In this document: one piece after another, positions 24,177 to 31,674 of the stretch | Position numbering within the stretch: position 1 is the first letter of the stretch | Layout: the number at the start of each line of letters is the position of its first letter | Assembly: GCF_000334915.1 (NCBI RefSeq) | Contig: NZ_AMSF01000060.1 | Coordinates: 1-45,701 of the forward strand | Direction: 5' to 3' | DNA: 45,701 bases | Source: Dyella ginsengisoli LA-4 | GTDB taxonomy: Bacteria; Pseudomonadota; Gammaproteobacteria; Xanthomonadales; Rhodanobacteraceae | Notes under the pieces: generated by a model | What the model saw: only the letters and a program-made list of their open reading frames with translations | Databases searched by the model: none | What the model was told of the DNA's origin: nothing | Translations under genes and position numbers: made by a program

Positions 24177-25391
24177 ATGCTCCGACGCCTGGCCTGCCTC
24201 ACCGCCCTCGCCTTCGCCGGCAACGTGCTGGCCGGCGCCGCGCCGGCCCAGGACGATCCGCCGATCACCCTGGACACCCACGTCGATATCCCGTTCACCT
24301 ACATGCACGAGGATCGCTTCGACGTCGGCAGGGACACGCCGCTGCGGGTCGACCTGGGCAAGATGGAGCGCGGCGGCCTGAACGCGGCGTTCTTCATCGT
24401 CTGGGTGCCGCAGCATCGGCTCGATGCCGCCGGTTACGCCGAGGCGATGCGCCAGGCCGAGCAGAAGTACGACGCCATCGGCGACATGCTGATGAAGTAC
24501 CCCGACCGCATCCGCCTGGCCACCACGCCGGCGCAGGTGATGGCCAACCACAAGGCCGGACTGCTGTCGGCGATGATCGGGATCGAGAACGCCTACTCGC
24601 TCGGCCACGACCTGCACCGGCTCGATGCCGCCTACGACCGCGGCGCGCGCTACGTCGGCCTGGTGCACGTGGGCGACAACGACCTTTGCACCAGCTCGCT
24701 GCCCGATACCGAACACGGCGAGAGCGCGATGAACGGCCCCGGCGACCACGGCATGACCGACTTCGGCCGCGCGGTGGTCAAGCGCGCCAACCGGCTCGGC
24801 ATCATGGTCGACATCTCGCACGCGTCGGACCGCTGCGTGCGCGACGTGCTCGCCGTCTCCACCGCGCCGCTCATCGCCTCGCACTCCGGCGCCCGCGCCG
24901 TGCTCGACCACCCGCGCAATCTCCCCGACGACCTGCTGCGCGCCATCGCGGCGAAAGGCGGAGTGGTCCAGGCAGTGGCGTACAAGGAATTCCTGAAGAA
25001 AGACCCCGGCCGCGAGGCGGCGGAGAAGAAACTTCAGGCGCAGGTCGCCCGCGCAGCCGGCGACAAGGAATACGACTCGGACAAGCACGACTACCTGCCG
25101 GCCATGGCCGAAGGCATGGCCGAGATCGAGAAGACCTACCCGCTGCCCACGGTGGACGACTACGTGAAGCAGATCCGCCACATGGTGGAGGTCGCCGGCA
25201 TCGACCATGTCGGCATCGCCTCGGACTTCGACGGCGGCGGCGGTATCACCGGCTGGGCCGACGCCAGCCAGACCCGCAACCTCACCGCCGCGCTGCGGCG
25301 CGCCGGCTTCAGCGAGCAGGACATCGCCAAGATCTGGGGCGGCAATCTGCTGCGGGTGTGGGGCGAGGTGGAACGTGATGCGGAGCGGTGA
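24177..25391 (+). CDS. Exported membrane dipeptidase (peptidase family M19)
   Basis: A 404-residue zinc dipeptidase of the renal dipeptidase family, which hydrolyses L,L- and L,D-dipeptides and accepts D residues at the C-terminal position. A signal peptide (LACLTALAFAGNVLAGAA) sends it to the periplasm. Metal ligands are visible as His35-x-Asp37 in DTHVDIP, Glu in GIENAYS, His in VDISHAS and in ASHSGAR, and the late Asp in GIASDFDG. It begins 19 bases after lysA. A role in cutting L-Ala-D-Glu-like or D-Ala-containing dipeptides is inferred from the context. Its last codons overlap the next gene. Confidence 0.92.
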   Translation: MLRRLACLTALAFAGNVLAGAAPAQDDPPITLDTHVDIPFTYMHEDRFDVGRDTPLRVDLGKMERGGLNAAFFIVWVPQHRLDAAGYAEAMRQAEQKYDAIGDMLMKYPDRIRLATTPAQVMANHKAGLLSAMIGIENAYSLGHDLHRLDAAYDRGARYVGLVHVGDNDLCTSSLPDTEHGESAMNGPGDHGMTDFGRAVVKRANRLGIMVDISHASDRCVRDVLAVSTAPLIASHSGARAVLDHPRNLPDDLLRAIAAKGGVVQAVAYKEFLKKDPGREAAEKKLQAQVARAAGDKEYDSDKHDYLPAMAEGMAEIEKTYPLPTVDDYVKQIRHMVEVAGIDHVGIASDFDGGGGITGWADASQTRNLTAALRRAGFSEQDIAKIWGGNLLRVWGEVERDAER

Positions 25392-27066
25392 GGTGAAGCT
25401 CCATCAAGAGCGCCCCCTCACCGCAACCCTCTCCCCCCTCGGGGCGGGGGGAGAGGGAGTCAGAGCGCGCTCCGCCTGTGCTCCCTCTCCCCCTGCAATG
25501 CAGGGGGAGAGGGCCGGGGTGAGGGGGCGCTTTTGCCTTGCCCTGCTCCTCACTCTGGCCACATCCACCGCGACAGCCTCTTCTCGCCAGGAAACCTACG
25601 ACCACATCCTCGACAGCGTGGTCGCCCGCTACCACCTCCCCGGCATCGCCGTCGGCGTGATCGACCACGGCAAGGTCGTCTACACCGCCACCCGCGGCGA
25701 GACGGTCGCCGGATCCGGCCAGAAGATCGACGCCCGCACGCTGTTCAAGATCGCCTCCAACAGCAAGGCGATGACCACCGCCCTGCTCGGCCGCCTGGTC
25801 GACCAGGGCAAGCTGCACTGGGACGACCCGGTGACGAAGTACCTGCCCGACTTCGCCATGCACGATCCGTGGGTGACGAAGAACATGCGCGTGGCCGATC
25901 TGCTCACCCACTCCAGCGGCCTGCCCGAAGGCGGCGGCGACCTGATGCTGTGGCCGGAGCCGAACGCCTACACGCGGCAGGACATCATCCACGGCCTGCG
26001 CTACATCGCGCCGGGCTACAGCTTTCGCTCCAAATACCAGTACGACAACCTGCTCTACGTGGTGGCCGGCGAAGTCGCCGCCGCGGCGGGCGGTGCGCCG
26101 TACGAGACGCTGATGCATCGCGAGGTGTTCCAGCCGCTCGGCCTCGGCCGCTGCCAGGTCGGCACGTGGAACCGCGACGCGGTGGGCGACGTGGCGCAGC
26201 CGCATCGCCAGGTCGACGGCCGCAACGAGCCGATCCGCGAGGATGGCGCGACGATCCCGGCGATCACCTCGGCACCGGCCGGCGGTATCCGCTGCGATCT
26301 CACCGACATGCTCACCTGGGCCAGGAGCTGGTTGGCGCCGACGCCGGCGCAGCTGGCCTGGCTGTCAGAAGAGCAGCGCCGCGTGCTGCAGTCGCCGCAC
26401 ATGCTGATCCCGGTGTCGAAGCAGCGCCGCGTGTGGGACCACAGCCACGTGATGGCCTACGGCTACGGCTGGCGCATGGCCGACGTCGACGGCCACTGGA
26501 CCGTGTGGCACACCGGCACGCTGTCGGGCATGTACTCGGAGCTGATGCTGCTGCCGGACCAGCGCAGCGGCTTCGTGTTCCTGATCAACGGCGAGGCCGA
26601 GGACGCGCGCACCGTGCTGGGCGAACTGCTGCTCAAGCACTTCACCGCGCCGCACGACACGCGCGATGCCGCCTGGTACGCCGCTGCGCTGGACCGCGCC
26701 AACCAGGCCGACAGTCACCGCACCCCGGCGCCGGACACCTCGCACGCCGTGCCGGTGGTACCCGCGGACGCGACGGCATGGACCGGCCGTTACCGCGATC
26801 CCTGGCTGGGCGAGATGACGCTGTGCACTGCCGGCGATCGCGTGCGCTTCGCGGTGGAGAAGTCGCCCAAGCTCGCCGGCGAGATGCGTCGCCTCGACGG
26901 TCGCCTGCTGGTGCACTGGGACGACGCCACCGTCTACCCCGACGCCTGGCTCGACGTGCATCCCGGCACGCCGGTGACCCTGACGATGGCCAAGGTCGAC
27001 GCGCTCGCCGATTTCAGCTCCGACTACGAGGACCTGCACTTCACGCGCAGCGGAGACTGCCCGTGA
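25378..27066 (+). CDS. Exported serine hydrolase, class C beta-lactamase / D,D-peptidase fold
   Basis: A 562-residue protein from ATG 25378, which overlaps the dipeptidase stop by 14 bases and has GAGGTG seven bases upstream. Residues 9-51 come from a palindromic repeat; the true signal sequence (FCLALLLTLATSTATA) starts only at about residue 52. ATG 25498, at the tip of a repeat hairpin, is the alternative start and would give a normal signal peptide but has no ribosome binding site. The catalytic domain has Ser127-x-x-Lys130 (ASNSK), Tyr222-x-Asn224 and HTG (VWHTGTLSG). The last 100 residues look like a DUF3471-type beta domain. Known relatives are D,D-carboxypeptidases, D-aminopeptidases and esterases. 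Confidence 0.82.
   Translation: MRSGEVKLHQERPLTATLSPLGAGGEGVRARSACAPSPPAMQGERAGVRGRFCLALLLTLATSTATASSRQETYDHILDSVVARYHLPGIAVGVIDHGKVVYTATRGETVAGSGQKIDARTLFKIASNSKAMTTALLGRLVDQGKLHWDDPVTKYLPDFAMHDPWVTKNMRVADLLTHSSGLPEGGGDLMLWPEPNAYTRQDIIHGLRYIAPGYSFRSKYQYDNLLYVVAGEVAAAAGGAPYETLMHREVFQPLGLGRCQVGTWNRDAVGDVAQPHRQVDGRNEPIREDGATIPAITSAPAGGIRCDLTDMLTWARSWLAPTPAQLAWLSEEQRRVLQSPHMLIPVSKQRRVWDHSHVMAYGYGWRMADVDGHWTVWHTGTLSGMYSELMLLPDQRSGFVFLINGEAEDARTVLGELLLKHFTAPHDTRDAAWYAAALDRANQADSHRTPAPDTSHAVPVVPADATAWTGRYRDPWLGEMTLCTAGDRVRFAVEKSPKLAGEMRRLDGRLLVHWDDATVYPDAWLDVHPGTPVTLTMAKVDALADFSSDYEDLHFTRSGDCP
25406..25534. repeat. Compound palindromic repeat (REP/MITE-like)
   Basis: About 129 bases with nested inverted repeats. 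The 17-base outer arms (25406-25422 and 25518-25534) match with one mismatch. Inside are two hairpins: 25427-25438 with 25446-25457 (12 bp), and 25483-25497 with 25499-25513 (15 bp, one-base loop). CCCTCTCCC/GGGAGAGGG arms of this sort are a known dispersed intergenic repeat type in gammaproteobacteria. Here the element lies inside, or at the start of, a coding sequence and its length is a multiple of three. Confidence 0.8.
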
Positions 27067-27782
27067 ACCTTCGACATGCCCGCGTGATCGCGTGGGTTCT
27101 GCTGGCGATTGCCATCCCAGCCCCCGCCGACCAGCCCGTCACGCGCTCACCCGCCAGAACCGCTGCCGAAGCGCACCTGGTCGACGTCCGCAGCCTGGTG
27201 CCGGACATCCATGAGGACATCAAGTACGCCGGTCACGACAACTTCGTCGGCCGCCCGGTGGACGGTTACCTCGCGCCGAAATGCCTGCTGCTGAGACCCG
27301 TAGCCGAAGCGCTGGCGCGCGTCGAACACGACCTGCGCCGCGAGCACGCGCGTCTGCGTCTGTGGGACTGCTATCGCCCGGCCCGCGCGGTCGCCGACTT
27401 CGTGCGCTGGGCGCACGACCTGTCCGACCAGAAGACCAAGGCCGCGCACTATCCCAACCTGGACAAGTCGCAGCTGCTCGGCGACTACATCGCCCCGGTC
27501 TCCGGCCACAGCCGCGGCGCCACCACCGACCTGACCCTGGAGCAGTGCGACGCGCACGATCGCCATTGCAAACCGCTGGACATGGGTACCGGCTTCGACT
27601 GGTTCGGCCTGCGCGCCAACACCGACAACCAGCAAGTGACCGCCGCACAGCGCGCCAACCGCCAGCGCCTGCTGCACGCCATGGCGCGCGAAGGCTTCAA
27701 GAACTACCCGATGGAGTGGTGGCACTACACCTTCCAGCCCGAGCCCACGCCGCACACGATGTACGACGTGCCGATCCGGTGA
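27063..27782 (+). CDS. ddpX: D-Ala-D-Ala dipeptidase (VanX/DdpX family, M15)
   Basis: A 239-residue zinc dipeptidase with a signal peptide (ARVIAWVLLAIAIPAPA), so periplasmic. The metal site S-G-H-S-R-G-(A)-T-T-D and the catalytic/metal EWWHYTF motif are intact, and the LRLWDCYRP arginine that binds substrate carboxylate is present. The start is GTG 27063, overlapping the previous stop as GTGA. DdpX in E. coli releases D-alanine from D-Ala-D-Ala for use as a nutrient; vancomycin resistance is not implied here because vanH and vanA are absent. It fits a scavenging pathway with the D-amino-acid dehydrogenase. Confidence 0.9.
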   Translation: MNLRHARVIAWVLLAIAIPAPADQPVTRSPARTAAEAHLVDVRSLVPDIHEDIKYAGHDNFVGRPVDGYLAPKCLLLRPVAEALARVEHDLRREHARLRLWDCYRPARAVADFVRWAHDLSDQKTKAAHYPNLDKSQLLGDYIAPVSGHSRGATTDLTLEQCDAHDRHCKPLDMGTGFDWFGLRANTDNQQVTAAQRANRQRLLHAMAREGFKNYPMEWWHYTFQPEPTPHTMYDVPIR

Positions 27783-27807
27783 TGGATGCTGTTCACAAAG
27801 GCGCCGG

Positions 27808-27827
27808 GTCCCAGTGTTCGCTGGGAC
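27808..27827. repeat. Palindromic intergenic repeat, unit 1
   Basis: GTCCCAG / CTGGGAC with a six-base loop, followed by GACGA, resembles one end of the widespread '..GGGATGACG' palindromic repeats found between genes of xanthomonads and pseudomonads. It lies in the 169-base gap after ddpX. Confidence 0.5.
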
Positions 27828-27865
27828 GACGAGCGGGAGGCTTGCCGATCACCCCGATCCCCGTC

Positions 27866-27909
27866 ATGCCAGCGGCTCCGAACAGCCGAATGGCTGGTCA
27901 AGCTGGCAT
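27866..27909. repeat. Palindromic intergenic repeat, unit 2
   Basis: ATGCCAGC (27866-27873) and GCTGGCAT (27902-27909) are perfect 8-bp inverted arms about 28 bases apart, preceded by CCGTC and followed by CCAGCG. With unit 1 it makes a two-part repeat cluster in opposite orientations, similar to BIME arrangements. No coding frame is credible in this gap. Confidence 0.5.
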
Positions 27910-27951
27910 CCAGCGCCTTCCGCAGCGCCACGCACATGAGGTGAAACAAGC

Positions 27952-29004
27952 ATGCGCCTCGCACTGATCCTGCTCGCCGCCCTCGCCCTCATCGCGCCCT
28001 GCCGCGCCGACGAGCTGCCGGCCTCCGTCGCAAAGCTCATGCAGCCCTACACCGGCGACGTCCCCGGCGCCTCGCTGCTGATCCTCAAGGACGGCAAGCC
28101 GGTGATCCGCCGCGGCTTCGGCTACGCCGATCTCGAGCACCACGTGCCCGCCACGCCGACCACCGACTACCGGCTCGCCTCGGTAAGCAAGCAGTTCACC
28201 GCCGCGGCGATCCTGCTGCTGGCCGAGGACCACAGGCTGTCGCTGGACGACTCCGTCCGCCACTGGCTGCCGACGCTGCCGCCGTTCGCCGACCGCATCA
28301 CCCTGCGCCAGCTGCTCGACCACACCGGCGGCCTGCTCGATTACGAGGACCTGATCCCGGCCACGCAGACCGAACAGGTCAGCGACGCCGAGGTGCTGCG
28401 GCTGATCGCACGCACCGACCACGGCTACTTCCCGCCCGGCTCGGCCTACCGCTACAGCAACACCGGCTACGTGCTGCTCGGCCTGGTGATCGAGAAGGCG
28501 TCGGGCATGACCCTGCCGGCGTTCCTGAAAGCGCGCATCTTCGCGCCGCTGCACATGGACCACACCCTGCTCTACGAACACCAACGCGGCCCGGCCGTGC
28601 CGAACCGCGCCTACGGCTACAGCCTGGTCGACGGCCACTGGCAGCGCACCGACCAGAGCGTCACCTCGGCCACCCGCGGCGACGGCGGCATCTACGCGTC
28701 GATCGACGACCTCGCCAGGTGGGATGCCGCGCTGTACGACGACCGCCTGCTCAGCGCCGCTTCGCGCCAGCTCGCTTTCAGCCCGCACGTGAAGGTCACC
28801 GGCGAGCCGTACGAAGCGCAGTACGGTTTCGGCTGGCGCATCACCGGCGACACGCTGTGGCACTCCGGCGAGAGCATGGGCTTCCGCAACGTGATCGTGC
28901 GATGGCCGAAGCGGCACCTCACCGTGATCCTGCTGAGCAACCGCAACGACCCCGAGCCCTACCAGACCGTGCTGAAGATCGCCCGGCCCTGGCTGGTCGA
29001 CTGA
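27952..29004 (+). CDS. Exported serine hydrolase, class C beta-lactamase fold (second copy)
   Basis: A 350-residue protein with a signal peptide (LALILLAALALIAPCRA). Catalytic motifs are Ser77-x-x-Lys80 (LASVSKQFT), YSN (YRYSNTGYVLLG) and HSG (LWHSGESMG). It is shorter than the gene at 25378, lacks its C-terminal beta domain and is not closely similar, so it is a separate subfamily rather than a recent duplication. It may be a D,D-carboxypeptidase or a D-amino-acid peptidase. It stands after a repeat cluster, 169 bases from ddpX, and could have its own promoter. Confidence 0.82.
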   Translation: MRLALILLAALALIAPCRADELPASVAKLMQPYTGDVPGASLLILKDGKPVIRRGFGYADLEHHVPATPTTDYRLASVSKQFTAAAILLLAEDHRLSLDDSVRHWLPTLPPFADRITLRQLLDHTGGLLDYEDLIPATQTEQVSDAEVLRLIARTDHGYFPPGSAYRYSNTGYVLLGLVIEKASGMTLPAFLKARIFAPLHMDHTLLYEHQRGPAVPNRAYGYSLVDGHWQRTDQSVTSATRGDGGIYASIDDLARWDAALYDDRLLSAASRQLAFSPHVKVTGEPYEAQYGFGWRITGDTLWHSGESMGFRNVIVRWPKRHLTVILLSNRNDPEPYQTVLKIARPWLVD

Positions 29005-29051
29005 CGCTGCGCTTCACGCACCTGATGCACACCCGAAGGAACGCTGCACCG

Positions 29052-29873
29052 ATGTCCCGTCCGTCCCCGCCCCGCACGATCCGCCACCTCGGCCTGCTGG
29101 CCGCCATCGCCCTGCTCGCCGCCTGCGCGCACGCACCGCCGCGCAATCCGCTGGCGACCTGGGTGCCCTCGCCCAACCACGACATCCGCCGGCCGGTGCT
29201 GATCGTGGTGCACTTCACCGACGAGGACTCGGCGCAGCAGGCGCTGGAGACCCTGCGCACGCGCAACAGCGGCGGCCCGGTCAGCGCGCACTACCTGATC
29301 GGCAGGGACGGTCGCATCTACCAGCTGGTCAGCGACCAGCTGCGCGCCTGGCATGCCGGCGGCGGCCGCTGGGGCACCATCACCGACCTCAACTCCGCAT
29401 CCATCGGCATCGAGCTGGACAACAACGGCCACGAGCCCTTCAGCCAGCCGCTGATCGACAGCCTGCTGCGCCTGCTCGGCGACCTCACCACGCGCTTGCA
29501 CATCCCGCCCACGCAGATCATCGGCCACGAAGACCTGGCGCCCACGCGCAAGGACGACCCGGGCCCATACTTCCCGTGGAGCACGCTGGCCCAGGCCGGC
29601 TTCGGCCTGTGGCCGAAGGGGCCGCTGTGCGACCCGCCCGCCGGCTTCGACCCGTGGATGGCGCTGGCCGTGGTCGGCTACCCGCTGGATGACCGCCCGG
29701 GCGCGGTGCGCTCGTTCCACCACCACTTCCGCGCAATGCAGGGCGAGACGCTGGACGCGGAGGATGCGCGGATCCTCTACAACCTCGCGCAGCAGATCGA
29801 CGGCGGCGGCAATGCCTGTGCCGCACCGGCGCTGCCGATCAGCACCGACGCCGCGACCGGACCCGCGCGCTGA
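29052..29873 (+). CDS. AmpD/AmiD-like N-acetylmuramoyl-L-alanine amidase lipoprotein
   Basis: A 273-residue protein with a lipoprotein signal (LAAC, Cys25), so membrane-anchored at the periplasmic face, probably of the outer membrane as AmiD is. The amidase-2 zinc domain shows IVVHFT (first His), GPVSAHYLI, IGIELDNNG with the catalytic Glu and GHEDLAPTRKDDPGPYFPW with the last His and Asp ligands. It would cut the MurNAc-L-Ala bond and release stem peptides. The C-terminal 70 residues (FDPWMALAVVGYPLDDRPGA) look like a peptidoglycan-binding helical module. The start ATG 29052 follows GAAGGA. It ends the plus-strand cluster, eight bases from the recD stop. Confidence 0.9.
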   Translation: MSRPSPPRTIRHLGLLAAIALLAACAHAPPRNPLATWVPSPNHDIRRPVLIVVHFTDEDSAQQALETLRTRNSGGPVSAHYLIGRDGRIYQLVSDQLRAWHAGGGRWGTITDLNSASIGIELDNNGHEPFSQPLIDSLLRLLGDLTTRLHIPPTQIIGHEDLAPTRKDDPGPYFPWSTLAQAGFGLWPKGPLCDPPAGFDPWMALAVVGYPLDDRPGAVRSFHHHFRAMQGETLDAEDARILYNLAQQIDGGGNACAAPALPISTDAATGPAR

Positions 29874-29880
29874 GCCCGAC

Positions 29881-31674
29881 TCAGCGGCCGGCCAGCAGCC
29901 GCGCAGCCAGCCCGCCGGCGCGCTGCACCGGCCGATCCAGCGCGGCCGCGATGGCCTCCGCCGTACCCCACAGCTCGACCTGCCGCTTGGCGCGCGACAG
30001 GCCGGTGTAGAGCAGCTGCCGTGACAGCAGGCGGTGTTCGGAATCGGGAGGCAGCAGCACGGCGGCAAGGTCGTACTCGGAGCCCTGGCTCTTGTGCACG
30101 GTGATGACGAAGCCGCCCTCGTGCGGCGACAGCGTGCCGGGCGCGAAGCTGCGCGCGCTGGCGCGGCCGTGCTCGTCCACCGTCTCGAACCACACCCGCA
30201 GCGAGCCGTCCGGCTCGGCCAGGCACAGGCCGACGTCGCCGTTGTACAGGCGCGCGGCGTAGTCGTTGCGGGTCACCAGCACGGCGCGGCCGGCGTACCA
30301 GAGGCGGTCCGGCGGCACGCCCCAGAGCTGTTTCAGGCGCTGCTCGATCCAGCCGTTGAGCGCAAGCGCGCCGAACGCGTCCTCGCGCAGCGCCGACAGC
30401 AGCTGCCGCTGCGCCAGCGCGCGCAGCGCCTGCACGGCCACCGCGGCCCGTGCCTCGGTGTGGTCCTCCTCGCGCGGCGCCAGCGCGGGACGGATCGGCA
30501 GGGCCGCCAGCGCGTCGCACCAACCGGCCAGCGCCCGGCGCAGCGCCGCGGCATCGGCCACCTCGCGCCAGCGCGCGTCGTCGCCGGCGGCCTCCATCGC
30601 CGCGTGCATGGCGCGCCCGTCGCCGGCCCGCACCGCCCGGTTGATCGGCACCAGCTGACGCTCGGCGCGGAAGCTGTGCTCCAGCCGCACCAGGTCGCCG
30701 CGCGGATCGGCCTCTAACGCGGTCACCAGATCCATCAGCACCGAGCCGGCGGCGACCGAGGTGAGCTGGTCGGCATCGCCCACCAGCACCAGGGTGGCCT
30801 GCGGCCGCACCGCGTCGAGCAGGGCGCGGAGCATCGCCAGGTCGACCATCGACGCCTCGTCCACCACCACCACGTCGGCGGCCAGCGGATGCGCCGCGTC
30901 GCGGGTGAAGCGGTTCCGGCGCGGGTCGTAGCCGAGCAGGCGATGCAGGGTCAGGGCTTCGCCATCGGGGATCGCCGCCAGCGCGGTGCTCCAGCTGTCG
31001 TCGAGCCGTGCGGCCAGCGCCTGCTTGCCCTGCCGCAGCGACTGCACCAGCCGCTGTGCCGCCTTGCCGGTGGGCGCGGCCACCTGGATCGCCAGCGTCG
31101 CGCCGGCCGCCTGGCGCTGCAGCGCCAGCAGCATGCGCAGCACGGTGGTGGTCTTGCCGGTGCCGGGGCCGCCGGTGAGCACGAACAACCGGCGGCCGGC
31201 GACCGCCGCCACCGCCTCGCGCTGGCGCTGCACGGCGTCCGAGCGGTCGCCGTGGAACAGGGTGTCGAGCAGCGCTTCGTCGATCGTCGCGGGCTCGGCC
31301 GCCGCGCGACGCGCGCGCACCGCGTTCGCCACCGCCACCTCGTGCGCGTGGTTGCGCCACAGGTAGAAGCGATCGTCAGCATCGATCACGTACGGCGTCG
31401 GCACGCGGCCGTCGCCGACCATCGGCTCGGCGCGCAGCGCAGCCAGCGCCTCGGCGTCCGGCCGCGGCATGCCGTGGCGACCCGGGCCGTCGCCGGAGAG
31501 CGGCAGGGCGGTGTCGCCCTCGCCGTCGGCGTAGCTGGCCCAGGCCGCCATCTTCGCCAGCAGCGGCGAGCCGCCGTGGCCGAGCGTCCAGCGCAGCAGG
31601 GCGCGGTCGAGCGGGCGCCACGGCGCGTCGGCCGTCAGCTCCAGCGGCGAGGGCACGAAGCGGTAGGCGCTCAT
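29881..31674 (-). CDS. recD: Exodeoxyribonuclease V subunit alpha
   Basis: A 597-residue 5'-3' helicase subunit of the RecBCD nuclease that processes double-strand breaks. The Walker A motif LTGGPGTGKTTT (about 166-177) and Walker B VVVDEASMVD (about 269-278) are present, along with the VTVHKSQGSE motif and the C-terminal YTGLSRAKRQVEL motif VI. Start ATG 31674 overlaps the recB stop (ATGA). Its end is convergent with the amidase, with seven bases between and no visible terminator. Confidence 0.95.
   Translation of the reverse strand: MSAYRFVPSPLELTADAPWRPLDRALLRWTLGHGGSPLLAKMAAWASYADGEGDTALPLSGDGPGRHGMPRPDAEALAALRAEPMVGDGRVPTPYVIDADDRFYLWRNHAHEVAVANAVRARRAAAEPATIDEALLDTLFHGDRSDAVQRQREAVAAVAGRRLFVLTGGPGTGKTTTVLRMLLALQRQAAGATLAIQVAAPTGKAAQRLVQSLRQGKQALAARLDDSWSTALAAIPDGEALTLHRLLGYDPRRNRFTRDAAHPLAADVVVVDEASMVDLAMLRALLDAVRPQATLVLVGDADQLTSVAAGSVLMDLVTALEADPRGDLVRLEHSFRAERQLVPINRAVRAGDGRAMHAAMEAAGDDARWREVADAAALRRALAGWCDALAALPIRPALAPREEDHTEARAAVAVQALRALAQRQLLSALREDAFGALALNGWIEQRLKQLWGVPPDRLWYAGRAVLVTRNDYAARLYNGDVGLCLAEPDGSLRVWFETVDEHGRASARSFAPGTLSPHEGGFVITVHKSQGSEYDLAAVLLPPDSEHRLLSRQLLYTGLSRAKRQVELWGTAEAIAAALDRPVQRAGGLAARLLAGR

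Noticed and set aside
21005-24298. A 1097-codon open frame antisense to the TonB-dependent receptor and lysA
   Set aside because: It is an antisense shadow of GC-rich coding sequence: very rich in Val, His, Gly, Gln and Ala, with no recognisable domain. The opposite strand encodes clear families.
25403-25534. CRISPR-like or insertion sequence end
   Set aside because: Only one palindromic element is present, without spaced direct repeats, transposase or target-site duplication that I can see. A dispersed palindromic repeat explains it better.
27063-27782. Vancomycin resistance gene vanX
   Set aside because: The protein is VanX-family, but it has a signal peptide and no vanH, vanA or vanRS nearby. 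A nutritional DdpX role fits better.
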